A stretch of 64,000 nucleotides of DNA from Paeniglutamicibacter sulfureus (GCF_039535115.1 NZ_BAAAWO010000001.1:1736001-1800000); one strand, 5' to 3'; positions 17,608 through 27,441 are shown, counted from the first letter of the stretch. A program made the numbers and translations. Notes: generated from the letters alone by a model not told the origin.

Positions 17608-18384
17608 CTAGGAGTCGAGGTTTTGTGCGTGGTAGGCAAGGATTTGCAGTTCGGTGGCCAAATCAACCTTCCGCAGCACGACCCCTGCCGGGACTTGCAA
17701 CACCACGGGTGCGAAGCTCAATATGCTTCGAACACCACATTGAACCAGCATGTCGCACAAATCTTGCGCCGCTGCCCCAGGCACGGATAGGACGCCAATA
17801 TTGGCATTCGTGGCCGCAACGATTTCGTCCAAGTCGGAAATGTCTTGGACCTGCAGGTCCCCCACCGTCGTGCCAACCACATCTGGCGATGAATCCAGCA
17901 GCGCGACAACTTCAAATCCCCGGCTTCGGAATCCGCCGTATCCGGAAAGTGCGCGACCCAGGTTACCGGCACCGATGATCGCCACGCGCCATTGCCTCAA
18001 AAGCCCCATGGCCTTGGAGATCTGTTCGACCAGGTCGGTCACCGCGTATCCCACCCCACGGGTTCCATAGGACCCAAGCAAAGACAGGTCCTTGCGAAGG
18101 ATCGCAGGATTGACCCCTGCCTCGGTGGCCAGCACACCAGACGAGGTTCGCGCTTCACCGCGCGCCTGCATGGCACCGAGCGCACGCAGGTACTGGGTCA
18201 ATCGCGCCAGGGTCGCTTCAGGGAGAATCCTGCCCAGTGAACCCGCGGGTGTTTGCTCAACCGATGCGCCGGGATCCAGGTCGTGCTCAATCGGAATTTC
18301 GGCAGCAGGGAGCTTCGCTTCGTTGCTTGCTGGTTGGTGTTCGGTGGGCATTCTGCTTTGACTCAATTCCTTGGATACCTTCAT
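17608..18384 (-). CDS. rex: Redox-sensing transcriptional repressor Rex
   Basis: Rex binds DNA when NADH is low and lets go when NADH rises, controlling respiratory genes. The 258-residue protein has an N-terminal winged helix (LPEATLARLTQYLRALG ... GVNPAILRKDLSLLGSYGTRGVGY) and a Rossmann NADH domain with GAGNLGRALSGYGGF. The first 45 residues are an extra variable tail. Its target genes cannot be told from this window; I saw no clear TTGTGAA-type operator before the cytochrome c genes. In this family rex is usually near haem or glutaredoxin genes, as here. Confidence 0.93.
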   Translation of the reverse strand: MKVSKELSQSRMPTEHQPASNEAKLPAAEIPIEHDLDPGASVEQTPAGSLGRILPEATLARLTQYLRALGAMQARGEARTSSGVLATEAGVNPAILRKDLSLLGSYGTRGVGYAVTDLVEQISKAMGLLRQWRVAIIGAGNLGRALSGYGGFRSRGFEVVALLDSSPDVVGTTVGDLQVQDISDLDEIVAATNANIGVLSVPGAAAQDLCDMLVQCGVRSILSFAPVVLQVPAGVVLRKVDLATELQILAYHAQNLDS

Positions 18385-18457
18385 GTCTTTCCAACCAGTT
18401 CTGCCGATGCCACCGCATCACCCTTGGTGTCGCGGACAGGCGGCGGCTTCGTTGCCC

Positions 18458-18712
18458 CTAGCTGCTCAACAATGCCTCAAGGCGCTGGGCATCAATCACC
18501 CAAAAATCCCGTACCCGTCCGTCTACCAACAGCACCGGGACTTCTTCCGAATGTCGCGCCAAGAGTTCCGGGTCCTGATCGATGTCAACGCTTTGCCAGG
18601 TGTAATCCAACCTGCTGGTGACCTCGTCGAGTGTTTCGGCCGCGGCCTTGCAAAGGTGGCATCCGGAACGAACCAACAAAGTAATTTCCCGCGGGGTCTG
18701 CACGCTGCTCAT
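18458..18712 (-). CDS. Glutaredoxin family protein
   Basis: An 84-residue thioredoxin-fold protein with redox motif CHLC (residues 18-21, context LVRSGCHLCKAAAETL) and the cis-proline segment EEVPVLLVDG. It resembles M. tuberculosis Rv0508, which also lies close to a HAD phosphatase gene. It shares the minus strand with rex, 73 bases upstream of it. The partner protein is unknown. Confidence 0.85.
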   Translation of the reverse strand: MSSVQTPREITLLVRSGCHLCKAAAETLDEVTSRLDYTWQSVDIDQDPELLARHSEEVPVLLVDGRVRDFWVIDAQRLEALLSS

Positions 18713-18761
18713 GACCCAACGCTACAGCTCCGGCGAAAAAAGATTGCAATAGACTGGTTGG

Positions 18762-19577
18762 ATGCCCTCCAACCTTTCCCCCGTGACATTTGCTGGGCAC
18801 GAGTCGGCGCCATCGGGCACGTCTGCCGCCTTCTTCGATGTAGACAACACCATGATGCGCGGTGCTTCGCTCTTTGCAGTGGCCCGAAAAATGTATCAAA
18901 GACGGGCATTTACGCTGCGTGAGGTGGCGTGGTTTGCCGTTCGACAGTTGCGGTTCGTCGCCCGGGGAGAGAACCTCGGTGACATCCACGCCATCCGTGA
19001 CCGTGCGCTATTGCTGTCCGCAGGCTTCTCCGTGGCCGACATGGTTGCGCTCGGGGATGAAATTTATGACGAATTCATTGAGTCGAAAATCTGGCCAGGC
19101 ACCCGCGCGATCGCCGAACAGCACCTTCACGCCGGGCGTCGGGTGTGGCTAGTCACCGCCACGCCGCTGGAGGTTGCCGCGGTTATGTCAAGGCGGCTCG
19201 GGCTCAGTGGAGCGCTCGGGACGACCGTGGAGCACATCGAAGGCCTCTACACCGGCCAACTGGTCGGCGAAATCCTCCACGGATCGGCGAAGGCCGGAGC
19301 TGTCCGGATCTTGGCCCGGGACCAAGGGCTGGATCTTGCCGAATGCTGGGGGTACAGCGATTCCCACAACGACATTCCGATGCTTGAGGCCGTGGGTCAT
19401 CCCGTGGCAATTAATCCCGACCGCAGATTGCGACGCCACGCCAAGGACCGCAACTGGCCGGTCTACGACTTCCGAACCGGGCGCAGGGCGGCTGCCTTCG
19501 GCCTGAAGGCAGCCGGCGTCTCGGGAGTCCTCTGGGGCCTGTGGCGCAGCTTCGGTGCATTGCGCCGCCGTCCCTGA
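18762..19577 (+). CDS. HAD-IB family hydrolase (SerB1-like)
   Basis: A 271-residue HAD-superfamily phosphatase. Motif I is FFDVDNTMM with nucleophile Asp26 and acid/base Asp28; motif II is VWLVTATP; motif IV is YSDSHNDIPML. The cap segment between motif I and II is helical, as in subfamily IB. It is similar in type and place to M. tuberculosis Rv0505c (annotated SerB1), but the substrate in this group is uncertain. It is divergent from the glutaredoxin gene, with about 50 bases between starts. Confidence 0.85.
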   Translation: MPSNLSPVTFAGHESAPSGTSAAFFDVDNTMMRGASLFAVARKMYQRRAFTLREVAWFAVRQLRFVARGENLGDIHAIRDRALLLSAGFSVADMVALGDEIYDEFIESKIWPGTRAIAEQHLHAGRRVWLVTATPLEVAAVMSRRLGLSGALGTTVEHIEGLYTGQLVGEILHGSAKAGAVRILARDQGLDLAECWGYSDSHNDIPMLEAVGHPVAINPDRRLRRHAKDRNWPVYDFRTGRRAAAFGLKAAGVSGVLWGLWRSFGALRRRP

Positions 19578-19617
19578 CTCCGGGCAACGGCCGGCACGCC
19601 CGCCGCAAACATGCAAA

Positions 19618-19650
19618 AAGGTGCGTTCCCCATTGCGGGAAACGCACCTT
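19618..19650. terminator. Bidirectional terminator between HAD gene and bS22 gene
   Basis: AAGGTGCGTTCCC (19618-19630) pairs with GGGAAACGCACCTT (19637-19650) with a one-base bulge. A-run before and T-run after make it usable from both sides. Confidence 0.75.
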
Positions 19651-19688
19651 CTTACATACTCAATTCCGGGCAACCCCGGAACTGGTAT

Positions 19689-19787
19689 TTACTTCTTATT
19701 ACGACGCTGGTGGCGGGTCTTACGAAGCAATTTACGGTGCTTCTTCTTGGCCATACGCTTGCGGCGCTTCTTAATAACAGAGCCCAT
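19689..19787 (-). CDS. Small ribosomal protein bS22 (AURKAIP1/COX24-like)
   Basis: A 32-residue, extremely basic protein that begins MGSVIKKRRKRMAKKKHR and ends RRNKK, with 20 Lys or Arg residues. This matches the actinobacterial bS22 protein seen in mycobacterial ribosome structures, bound in the 30S subunit. The ATG at 19787 is preceded by GTGAGGAACC. It is the equivalent of Rv0500B, and the next gene upstream is the equivalent of Rv0500A, so the pair is conserved from mycobacteria to this organism. Confidence 0.9.
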   Translation of the reverse strand: MGSVIKKRRKRMAKKKHRKLLRKTRHQRRNKK

Positions 19788-19931
19788 AATGGTTCCTCAC
19801 AAACTGATTCGATTGCCGACTACTATTTCTTCGGCACCAAAGCACCAGAATAGCCAACTGGACGTTAAACGTTCCTTAACAGATTACCTGCTTCTAGAGC
19901 AGATTCTGACCACTCGTGAAAATCGGCGGCG

Positions 19932-20144
19932 TTAGCCGGTGTTGAAGTCGCGCCCGAACCCGGCAGCCCGCAAGTACTCCTGTACGGCGTTTTCGGGTAC
20001 ACGGTAGGAGCGGCCGAACCTCACGGCCGGCAATTCGCCGGAATGGACGAGTCGGTAAACCGTCATCTTTGACACACGCATCACATCGGCGACCTCGGCG
20101 ACCGTCATGAAACGCGCGCTGGCAAAGTTTTGCGATTCGACCAT
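19932..20144 (-). CDS. Excisionase-type HTH DNA-binding protein (Rv0500A-like)
   Basis: A 70-residue MerR/excisionase-fold protein: RFMTVAEVADVMRVSKMTVYRLVHSGELPAVRFGRSYRVPE is the classic winged HTH of this group. It lies 145 bases upstream of the bS22 gene on the same strand. Despite the excisionase name there is no integrase or phage gene here; in actinobacteria this is a chromosomal regulator of unknown targets. Confidence 0.85.
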   Translation of the reverse strand: MVESQNFASARFMTVAEVADVMRVSKMTVYRLVHSGELPAVRFGRSYRVPENAVQEYLRAAGFGRDFNTG

Positions 20145-20335
20145 TCCCTGTTTCTCCTGACAATTTCACATAGCAATCGTGCCGTGGCGCTGACCGAGGA
20201 ACGTACCCGGTCCGCACCAACACCTCAAGATACCCTATGCCCTTGTGATTCACTTTAGTGGCTCGTGGGGCCAATGTGAACGAAAGCCGGCGTCGTGGGC
20301 TGCCCCATCTCGCCGCCGACACACGGTTGGGGGGC

Positions 20336-21442
20336 TTAGCGCGCGGTCCGTACCGCTTCGGCCAGGGTCGCTAGCATTTCGGCACTCGTGTCCCAGTCCA
20401 TGCACGCGTCGGTGACGGACTGCCCGTAGGTCAACCCCGCCAGGACGTCGGATCCTTGCGCGACGGCATCAGGGTCATGTTTCTGCGCACCGGCCACCAA
20501 GAAACTTTCAGCCATGATTCCGGCAATCATTTGGTCCCCGTCCGCTATGCGGGCGGCCAGCTCGGCGATGACCTCCCGCTGGCGCACGTGGGACTTGCCC
20601 GAGTTCGCATGTGAGGCATCGACGATCACCCGCGGGTTCATGCCGGCGTTGCCCATGGCGGCCGATGCCGCGCCAACAGACTCGGCCGCGAAGTTCGGTC
20701 CGTCGGTGCCGCCACGCAGGATCAGGTGGGCGTCGTCGTTTCCTGCGGTCCTGACTACTGCCGTACGACCATCCTCGCTAATGCCCAGGAAGGACTGTGG
20801 TGCGGAAGCCGCTTGGCAGGCATCGATCGCCACCTGCACCGAGCCGTCGGTCCCGTTTTTGAATCCAACGGGCATGGATAGCCCGGATACCAGCTGCCGG
20901 TGCGTCTGGCTTTCGGTGGTGCGTGCCCCGATGGCGCCCCAGCTGACCAGGTCCGAGAGGTACTGGGCGCTGAGCGGCTCGAGGAATTCGGTGGCCAGTG
21001 GCAGGCCCAGGTTGCTGGCCGCCAACATGAATTCGCGTGCGGCTCGCAGCCCGGCGGACATGTCATGGCTGCCGTCCAGGTGCGGATCGTTGACCAGGCC
21101 CTTCCAGCCCACGGTGGTGCGTGGCTTCTCGAAGTAGCTGCGCATGACCACGAGCAGTTCACCCTCGTGCTGCTTCGCGGCCGCGGCGAGCCTGGTGGCG
21201 TATTCCAGCCCGGCTGCAGGGTCGTGGATAGAGCAAGGGCCCACGATGACCAGCAGACGCTCGTCAAGCCCGGAGAGCACGGCACGGACTTCCTGGCGGG
21301 CCCGCATGATCCGGTAGCCCTGGGCATCGCCCACTGGCAATTCGGCAGTCAGTTCCGCGGGGGTGGGCAGCTCGGTGATTGCCAGCACCCGTTCATTGGT
21401 GTTGACGCGGGCCTGTGTCTCGGCGGCGATGGCGGTGCTCAT
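20336..21442 (-). CDS. aroG: 3-deoxy-7-phosphoheptulonate (DAHP) synthase, class I
   Basis: Joins phosphoenolpyruvate and erythrose 4-phosphate, the first step of aromatic amino acid synthesis. The 368-residue protein has the class I motifs LLVIVGPCSIHDP (metal Cys), MRSYFEKPRTTVGWKGLVNDP, and the C-terminal VIVDASHANSGK and IAGIMAESFLVAG. ATG 21442 follows GAAAGG and gives the family-like start MSTAIAAETQ; an in-frame ATG at 21493 would add 17 Pro/Arg-rich residues. The upstream leader peptide and RNA structures (21616-21675 and 21535-21662) suggest control by the supply of Trp, Tyr and Phe. The gene symbol is by class; the exact feedback type is not visible. Confidence 0.9.
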   Translation of the reverse strand: MSTAIAAETQARVNTNERVLAITELPTPAELTAELPVGDAQGYRIMRARQEVRAVLSGLDERLLVIVGPCSIHDPAAGLEYATRLAAAAKQHEGELLVVMRSYFEKPRTTVGWKGLVNDPHLDGSHDMSAGLRAAREFMLAASNLGLPLATEFLEPLSAQYLSDLVSWGAIGARTTESQTHRQLVSGLSMPVGFKNGTDGSVQVAIDACQAASAPQSFLGISEDGRTAVVRTAGNDDAHLILRGGTDGPNFAAESVGAASAAMGNAGMNPRVIVDASHANSGKSHVRQREVIAELAARIADGDQMIAGIMAESFLVAGAQKHDPDAVAQGSDVLAGLTYGQSVTDACMDWDTSAEMLATLAEAVRTAR

Positions 21443-21534
21443 GGTTTGGGGCCTTTCGGTTTCGGCCCCGCGCCGTGCAGTGGGGGGCCTCATGGTTTCA
21501 ATGCGGCCCCGGCGATCACGCTGCGTATTCCTCC

Positions 21535-21662
21535 AGGGCCGCTATCTTGGAAATAGCGAAGGGCCGGCAAGCATAGCTTGCGGCCCTTGTCGGCTCTGAA
21601 GGTGGGTATGCGAAATTATCGCGTCTTAGGCCCCTCCAGAGCCGACACAAAATACGCATACC
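21535..21662 (-). promoter_or_regulatory. Candidate attenuator RNA ahead of the DAHP synthase gene
   Basis: On the minus strand the leader contains, in order: GGTATGCG (21662-21655, on the Trp-Tyr-Ala codons), TGTCGGCTCTG (21647-21637), then CGCATACC (21612-21605) and CAGAGCCGACA (21598-21588), which are perfect complements of the first two. Because the pairs are interleaved they form a pseudoknot or exclude each other. A GC hairpin follows (21588-21559). Its 5' arm can instead pair with GCGGCCCT at 21542-21535. No long U run follows, so termination or ribosome-site masking are both possible. Confidence 0.65.
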
Positions 21663-21675
21663 AACGATTAGTCAT
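21616..21675 (-). CDS. Aromatic leader peptide upstream of DAHP synthase
   Basis: A 19-codon frame reads MTNRWYAYFVSALEGPKTR and then TAA. Trp5, Tyr6, Tyr8 and Phe9 fall within five codons, which is far from chance and is the signature of a leader peptide that senses charged tRNA-Trp, -Tyr and -Phe. There is no ribosome site. The predicted -10 box ends seven bases before the ATG, so the message is probably leaderless, which is common in actinobacteria. The stop codon lies between the first and second halves of the paired RNA segments, as needed for ribosome-mediated attenuation. Confidence 0.8.
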   Translation of the reverse strand: MTNRWYAYFVSALEGPKTR

Positions 21676-21682
21676 GGATGAG

Positions 21683-21711
21683 AATCTACAGCCGCGCCAC
21701 GCGAATCACAA
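21683..21711 (-). promoter_or_regulatory. Promoter of the aromatic leader / DAHP synthase transcript
   Basis: On the minus strand TTGTGA (21711-21706) and TAGATT (21688-21683) are separated by exactly 17 bases. The ATG of the leader peptide begins eight bases after the -10 box, so transcription should start at or next to the start codon. Confidence 0.65.
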
Positions 21712-21759
21712 ATGGGTTTCCATTCCCGGGCGACACAGTACGTCATGAAGCACGGCAAA

Positions 21760-21813
21760 GGGCGGGCCGGGACAGGCGGGTCCATAATTGTTCCCGTCTG
21801 TCCCTGCCCGCCC
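21760..21813 (-). terminator. Terminator after gdhA
   Basis: Bases 21760-21780 and 21793-21813 form a 21-bp GC-rich stem with few mismatches around a 12-base loop. Read on the minus strand it lies about 35 bases beyond the gdhA stop. Confidence 0.75.
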
Positions 21814-21847
21814 TCTTGAGGCGTAATTCGGCTGGAGGCCTGTCTGC

Positions 21848-23194
<1,347 letters not shown>

Positions 23195-23394
23195 TTATCT
23201 CCTCATCACTTGGGGCAGGCACGAGGGCACGCTGCCGCCATGTCTGGCGACACTGCCCCAGACGTCGAGAATGTCACGGCCGGGCACCGCCGACCCAACC
23301 GGGCGTCATCAATCGGGCACGGACGCGTAATCTTTTTGTGCTGCCGTGTATGCTTTTGCGCCGCACTTTCTGCGGGTGGAACGCCTGGGTACGG

Positions 23395-23847
23395 CTACCG
23401 TTTCCTGCCGAATTTCGGCTTGGGCAGGCGATCCAGGAAGTCATGGGCGCGGCCGGTCACCTGTTCCAGTCCGCGACCCACGGTGCGGCCCAGTTGCGCG
23501 GCGGCCACCGTGGCCTGGCTGGTCCCCTCGTGCGATGCCAACTGCGGATCGGCGTACGGTTCCGCGACCAGGTCGAATGCCGGGGCCGGGGGAACGAAGC
23601 CGTGCACCCAGGTCTGCAGGTTCAGGAACGTTGCGGATTCCAGGGCATAGTAACGGCGCTGTCCGTCGGCGCGCATGGAGACCATGCCCGCCTCGCGCAG
23701 GACCTTGAGGTGCTTGGAAACGGTCGGCTGGGAAACGCCCAGCGCCTCGACCAGGGAACCGACCGAACACGGCTCCTCACGCAGGGAGTCGAGCAACCTG
23801 CGTCGGGTGGGGTCGGCCAGGGCGGAAAAGATATCATCATGAGCCAC
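23395..23847 (-). CDS. ArsR family transcriptional regulator
   Basis: A 150-residue winged-helix protein. The HTH is residues 5-75: DIFSALADPTRRRLLDSL, CSVGSLVEALGVSQPTVSKHLKVLREAGMVSMRADGQRRYYAL. There are no metal-binding CxC or DxH motifs of metal-sensing ArsR proteins, so it belongs to the SdpR-like group. The C-terminal 60 residues are variable and basic. Its target is unknown; the AcuC-like gene ends just upstream on the same strand. Confidence 0.85.
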   Translation of the reverse strand: MAHDDIFSALADPTRRRLLDSLREEPCSVGSLVEALGVSQPTVSKHLKVLREAGMVSMRADGQRRYYALESATFLNLQTWVHGFVPPAPAFDLVAEPYADPQLASHEGTSQATVAAAQLGRTVGRGLEQVTGRAHDFLDRLPKPKFGRKR

Positions 23848-23892
23848 CGCATAACCCTATCCGCATATACGCGCATTGGCATCTTTGCCCGG

Positions 23893-25095
23893 CTAGTCGA
23901 ACCAGGGGTCGAGTCCGAATAGGGGGAATATTTCCTTGCGGGTGGCCATGACCGTGCGGTCCACCGGGTCCGCCGGGTCGTAGCCGACCTCCCAGCTGCG
24001 CCACCACAATTCTGCGTTGTCGCCCATGGACTCGGGGGTGCGGATGCCGTAGCGCTCGAGCACGTAGTCGCGCCAGCTGCGGGGAACGGGAGTCGCCAGC
24101 GGGACCGGCTTGCCCGAGGCCACTGCCACCAGATGGCTCCACGTGCGCGGCACCACCGAGGCGGTGTTGTAGCCGCCCCCGCCGGTGGCGATCCACCGGC
24201 CGCCGCAGAGCCTGCGCGCCAGCTCGGCGATGTCCAGCGCATTCTGGCGCTGTGCATCGACGGTCAGCCGCAGGTTGGACAGGTCGTCGTCCCGGTGCCC
24301 GTCGCAACCGTGCTGGGAGACGATCACCTCCGGTTCGAAGGCCTCCGCCAGCTGCGGGACCACAGCGTGGAAGGCACGCAGCCAGGCGGCGTCCCCCGTG
24401 CGCGGGGGCACCGCGATGTTCACCGCGGTGCCCAGCGCGTTGGGCCCGCCGATCTCGTTGGCGAAACCGGTGCCGGGGAACAGCGACATACCCGTTTCGT
24501 GGATGGAGATGGTCATCACCCGCGGGTCGTCCCAGAAGATCGACTCGGTCCCGTCGCCGTGGTGCGCGTCCACGTCGATGTACAGGACCTTCTTCACTCC
24601 CCCGTCCAGCAATCGCCGGATCGCCAGGGCCGCGTCGTTGTAGATGCAGAAGCCGCTGGCCTTGGATGCGGAGGCATGGTGCATGCCCCCGCCGAAGTTG
24701 ACCACGTGCAGGGCGCGCTCGCCCAGGATGGCATCGGCGGCCAGCAGCGATCCTCCGGCCAGCCGTGCGCTGGCCTCGTGCATCCCTGCATAGGCGGGGT
24801 TGTCCTCGGTGCCCAGGCCGCGCGCCTCATCGGGGATATCGGGGTTGGCACTGACTTCCCGGACGGCGGCGATGTACCGGGGCTCGTGGACTGCAGCCAG
24901 CTCCGCGTCGGTGGCCACCGGCGGGGCTGCCAGGGTGAGATTGGCACGCTCAAAAAGGGCCAGGTCCTTGCAGAGGCGGGCGGTAAGCTCCAGCCGGATC
25001 GGATGCATCGGATGGGTCTCGCTGAAGCGGTACTCCATCATCTGCTCGCTCCAGATCACCTGGGTCGTGGGCAGGGGCTCATTTACGGCAAACAC
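23893..25095 (-). CDS. AcuC-like acetoin utilization / histone deacetylase family protein
   Basis: A 400-residue zinc deacetylase of the class I histone deacetylase fold. It shows the metal and active-site motifs GGGMHHASASKASGFCIYNDAALAI, LYIDVDAHHGDGTESIF and the final WIATGGGGYNTASVVPRTW. AcuC proteins are known to deacetylate and reactivate acetyl-CoA synthetase in Bacillus. An acs gene lies 29 kb away in this window, but the physical distance gives no direct evidence. It is divergent from trkH. Confidence 0.88.
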   Translation of the reverse strand: MFAVNEPLPTTQVIWSEQMMEYRFSETHPMHPIRLELTARLCKDLALFERANLTLAAPPVATDAELAAVHEPRYIAAVREVSANPDIPDEARGLGTEDNPAYAGMHEASARLAGGSLLAADAILGERALHVVNFGGGMHHASASKASGFCIYNDAALAIRRLLDGGVKKVLYIDVDAHHGDGTESIFWDDPRVMTISIHETGMSLFPGTGFANEIGGPNALGTAVNIAVPPRTGDAAWLRAFHAVVPQLAEAFEPEVIVSQHGCDGHRDDDLSNLRLTVDAQRQNALDIAELARRLCGGRWIATGGGGYNTASVVPRTWSHLVAVASGKPVPLATPVPRSWRDYVLERYGIRTPESMGDNAELWWRSWEVGYDPADPVDRTVMATRKEIFPLFGLDPWFD

Positions 25096-25305
25096 CCCTT
25101 CAGGCTACGCGATCGGCACCTACAGTGTGTGCCAAGACACCACCGGCGGCCCGGGCCAACGCCCGCGGAAACCGGCAACGCATGCCCGCACGGCCGCGAG
25201 TCGGCGGGCCAACGGCGAATCCCGAGGTGGCATGGTTTATTGTGGGAGCTTGCGGGGCAGGGCTTCCGCACCGAACTTTTCCACGTCTTGGAGCCGAGCA
25301 AAAAC

Positions 25306-26745
25306 ATGGGATCGTCCCCCTCTGCAGAGTCTGTGCGACGGCCGGGCACCGATAGCGGCGCCCCGGCCCGATGGCGCACACGCCTGGGACTGTGGCGCCG
25401 GATCGCCTCCGACTTCACCGTCCGCTCCCCCGCGCGTCTGGCGCTGGTCACCTTCGCCCTGGTGATCTCCTTGTTCACGTCCGTGCTGGCGCTTCCGGTG
25501 TCATCGGCCAGCGGCGAACCCACGGCCTTTTACGACGCGCTGTTCACCGCCGTCTCCGCGGTGTGCGTCACGGGCCTGACGGTTGTCTCCACCGCCACCC
25601 ACTGGTCCTTCTTCGGGCAACTGGTGATGATCATCGCGGTGTTCGTCGGCGGACTGGGCATCCTGACGCTGGCATCGCTGCTCTCGCTGGCGGTGTCCAA
25701 GCGCCTGGGCGTGCGCGGCAAGCTCCTGGCGCAAAGCTCCATGAACACCTCGGCCGCCTCCACCCTGGGCGAGGTGGGTTCGCTGCTGCGCATCGTGATC
25801 ACCACCTCGGTGGCGATCGAGGTGGCCCTGGCGCTGATGCTCATCCCGCGCTTCCTGATCCTGGGCGAACCGGTCAACGAGGCCATCTGGCACGGCATCT
25901 TCTACTCGATCTCCTCCTTCAACAACGCCGGGTTCACCCCGCACTCCGACGGGCTGGTCCCCTACGAGACCGACCTGTGGATCCTGGTGCCGCTGATGCT
26001 CGGGGTGTTCCTGGGCTCGCTGGGGTTCCCGGTGCTGATGGTGTTGCTGGCGCAGCGCTTCAACACCAAGAAGTGGACGCTGCACGCCAAGCTCACGTTG
26101 CTGGTCACCGCCATCCTGCTGGTGGCGGGCGCGCTGCTGTGGGCGGTGGCGGAGTGGTCCAACCCCGAAACCATCGGCACCATGAACAACTCGGACAAGG
26201 TCATCCACTCGGTCTTCGCCTCGGTGATGACCCGCTCGGGCGGCTTCAACCTGGTGGAGCAGGGCGAGATGAACCAGGTGACAATGCTGCTCTCCAACGC
26301 GCTGATGTTCGCCGGCGGCGGCTCGGCCTCCACGGCCGGAGGCATCAAGGTCACCACCATCGCGGTGATGTTCCTGGCGATCTTCGCCGAGGCCCGCGGC
26401 GACACCGATGTGCGCGCCTTCGGCCGCCGCATCCCCGAGGGCACCATGCGGGTGGCCATCTCGGTCATCGTCCTGGGAGCCACCCTGGTGATGCTGGCCA
26501 CGGCCGCACTGCTGGTGATCAGCGGCACCTCGCTCTCCCGTGCGCTGTTCGAGTCGATTTCCGCCTTCGCCACCGTGGGGTTGAGCACCAACCTGTCGGG
26601 CGAATTGCCGCCGGCGGGCAAGTACGTGCTCTCCGCACTGATGTTTGCCGGCCGAATCGGTACGATTACCCTTGCCGCGGCATTGACCTTGCGCCAACGC
26701 AACCAGCTCTACCACTTCCCCGAAGAGAGGCCGATCATTGGCTGA
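25306..26745 (+). CDS. TrkH/KtrB family potassium transporter
   Basis: The membrane subunit of a Trk/Ktr potassium uptake system, 479 residues. The four selectivity-filter loops can be read as AVCVTGLTV, FNNAGFTP, TRSGGFNLV and FATVGLSTNLSGE, each following a hydrophobic segment. The first 30 residues are a charged cytoplasmic tail. ATG 25306 follows GGAG; the open frame extends far upstream but antisense to the AcuC-like gene. It overlaps the trkA start by eight bases, so the two subunits are translated together. Confidence 0.9.
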   Translation: MGSSPSAESVRRPGTDSGAPARWRTRLGLWRRIASDFTVRSPARLALVTFALVISLFTSVLALPVSSASGEPTAFYDALFTAVSAVCVTGLTVVSTATHWSFFGQLVMIIAVFVGGLGILTLASLLSLAVSKRLGVRGKLLAQSSMNTSAASTLGEVGSLLRIVITTSVAIEVALALMLIPRFLILGEPVNEAIWHGIFYSISSFNNAGFTPHSDGLVPYETDLWILVPLMLGVFLGSLGFPVLMVLLAQRFNTKKWTLHAKLTLLVTAILLVAGALLWAVAEWSNPETIGTMNNSDKVIHSVFASVMTRSGGFNLVEQGEMNQVTMLLSNALMFAGGGSASTAGGIKVTTIAVMFLAIFAEARGDTDVRAFGRRIPEGTMRVAISVIVLGATLVMLATAALLVISGTSLSRALFESISAFATVGLSTNLSGELPPAGKYVLSALMFAGRIGTITLAAALTLRQRNQLYHFPEERPIIG

Positions 26746-27409
26746 CAAGAACACCGACCACAACGCCGCGGTGCTGGTCATCGGCCTGGGCCGCTTCGGC
26801 GCCTCCGTGGCCGAGCAACTGGTGAAGCAGGGCCGCGAGGTGCTGGCCATCGAGCGCAACCAGGAACTGGTCCAAAAGTGGGCATCGGTGCTGACCCACG
26901 TGGTGGAGGCCGACGCCACCAACATCGATGCGCTGCGCCAGCTCGGCGCCCAGGACTTCACCTCGGCGGTGGTCGGGGTCGGAACCTCCATCGAATCCTC
27001 GGTGCTGATCACCGTGAACCTGGTGGACCTGGGCATCGAGCACCTGTGGGTCAAGGCGATCACGCCCTCGCACGGCAAGATCCTCACGCGCATCGGCGCC
27101 AACCACGTGATCTACCCGGAGGCAGATGCCGGGGTGCGCGCCGCGCACCTGGTCGGCGGGCGCATGCTTGACTTCATCGAATTCGACGACGGGTTCGCCA
27201 TCGTGAAGATGTACCCGCCCAAGGAGACCCAGGGCTTCACCCTGGCCGAGTCCCAGGTCCGTTCCAAGTACGGGATCACGGTGGTGGGCGTGAAGTCCCC
27301 CGGCGAGGACTTTACCTATGCCCAGCCCGACACCAAGGTCACCCGGCGCGACGTACTGATCGTCTCCGGGCATGTGGATCTGCTCGAACGCTTCGCCGCC
27401 AGGCCCTAG
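26738..27409 (+). CDS. TrkA/KtrA family potassium uptake regulator
   Basis: A 223-residue cytoplasmic RCK protein that gates the TrkH channel. The Rossmann motif VLVIGLGRFGASVAEQL (residues 12-28) binds nucleotide, and VVEADATNIDALRQLGAQDF carries the acidic residue after strand 2. The C-terminal TrkA-C domain spans about 140-220. It starts at TTG 26738 after GAAGAGAGG, within the end of trkH. The stop codon TAG at 27407 lies inside the stem-loop split by the IS982 insertion. Confidence 0.9.
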   Translation: MADKNTDHNAAVLVIGLGRFGASVAEQLVKQGREVLAIERNQELVQKWASVLTHVVEADATNIDALRQLGAQDFTSAVVGVGTSIESSVLITVNLVDLGIEHLWVKAITPSHGKILTRIGANHVIYPEADAGVRAAHLVGGRMLDFIEFDDGFAIVKMYPPKETQGFTLAESQVRSKYGITVVGVKSPGEDFTYAQPDTKVTRRDVLIVSGHVDLLERFAARP

Positions 27410-27441
27410 ATGAGTCAGTCCTAATTGACGCTTGGAACGAG

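Noticed and set aside
19932-20144. The excisionase-like gene as a sign of an integrated element
   Set aside because: No integrase or attachment repeats nearby, and the gene sits in a chromosomal order shared with mycobacteria.
25096-25305. A c-di-AMP riboswitch before the potassium transporter gene
   Set aside because: I looked because such riboswitches control potassium uptake, but the stretch lacks the conserved motifs of that class.
25501-27102. A 533-residue open frame antisense to trkH and trkA
   Set aside because: Composition is Ala/Gly/His/Arg-rich without any domain; trkH and trkA overlap naturally on the plus strand.
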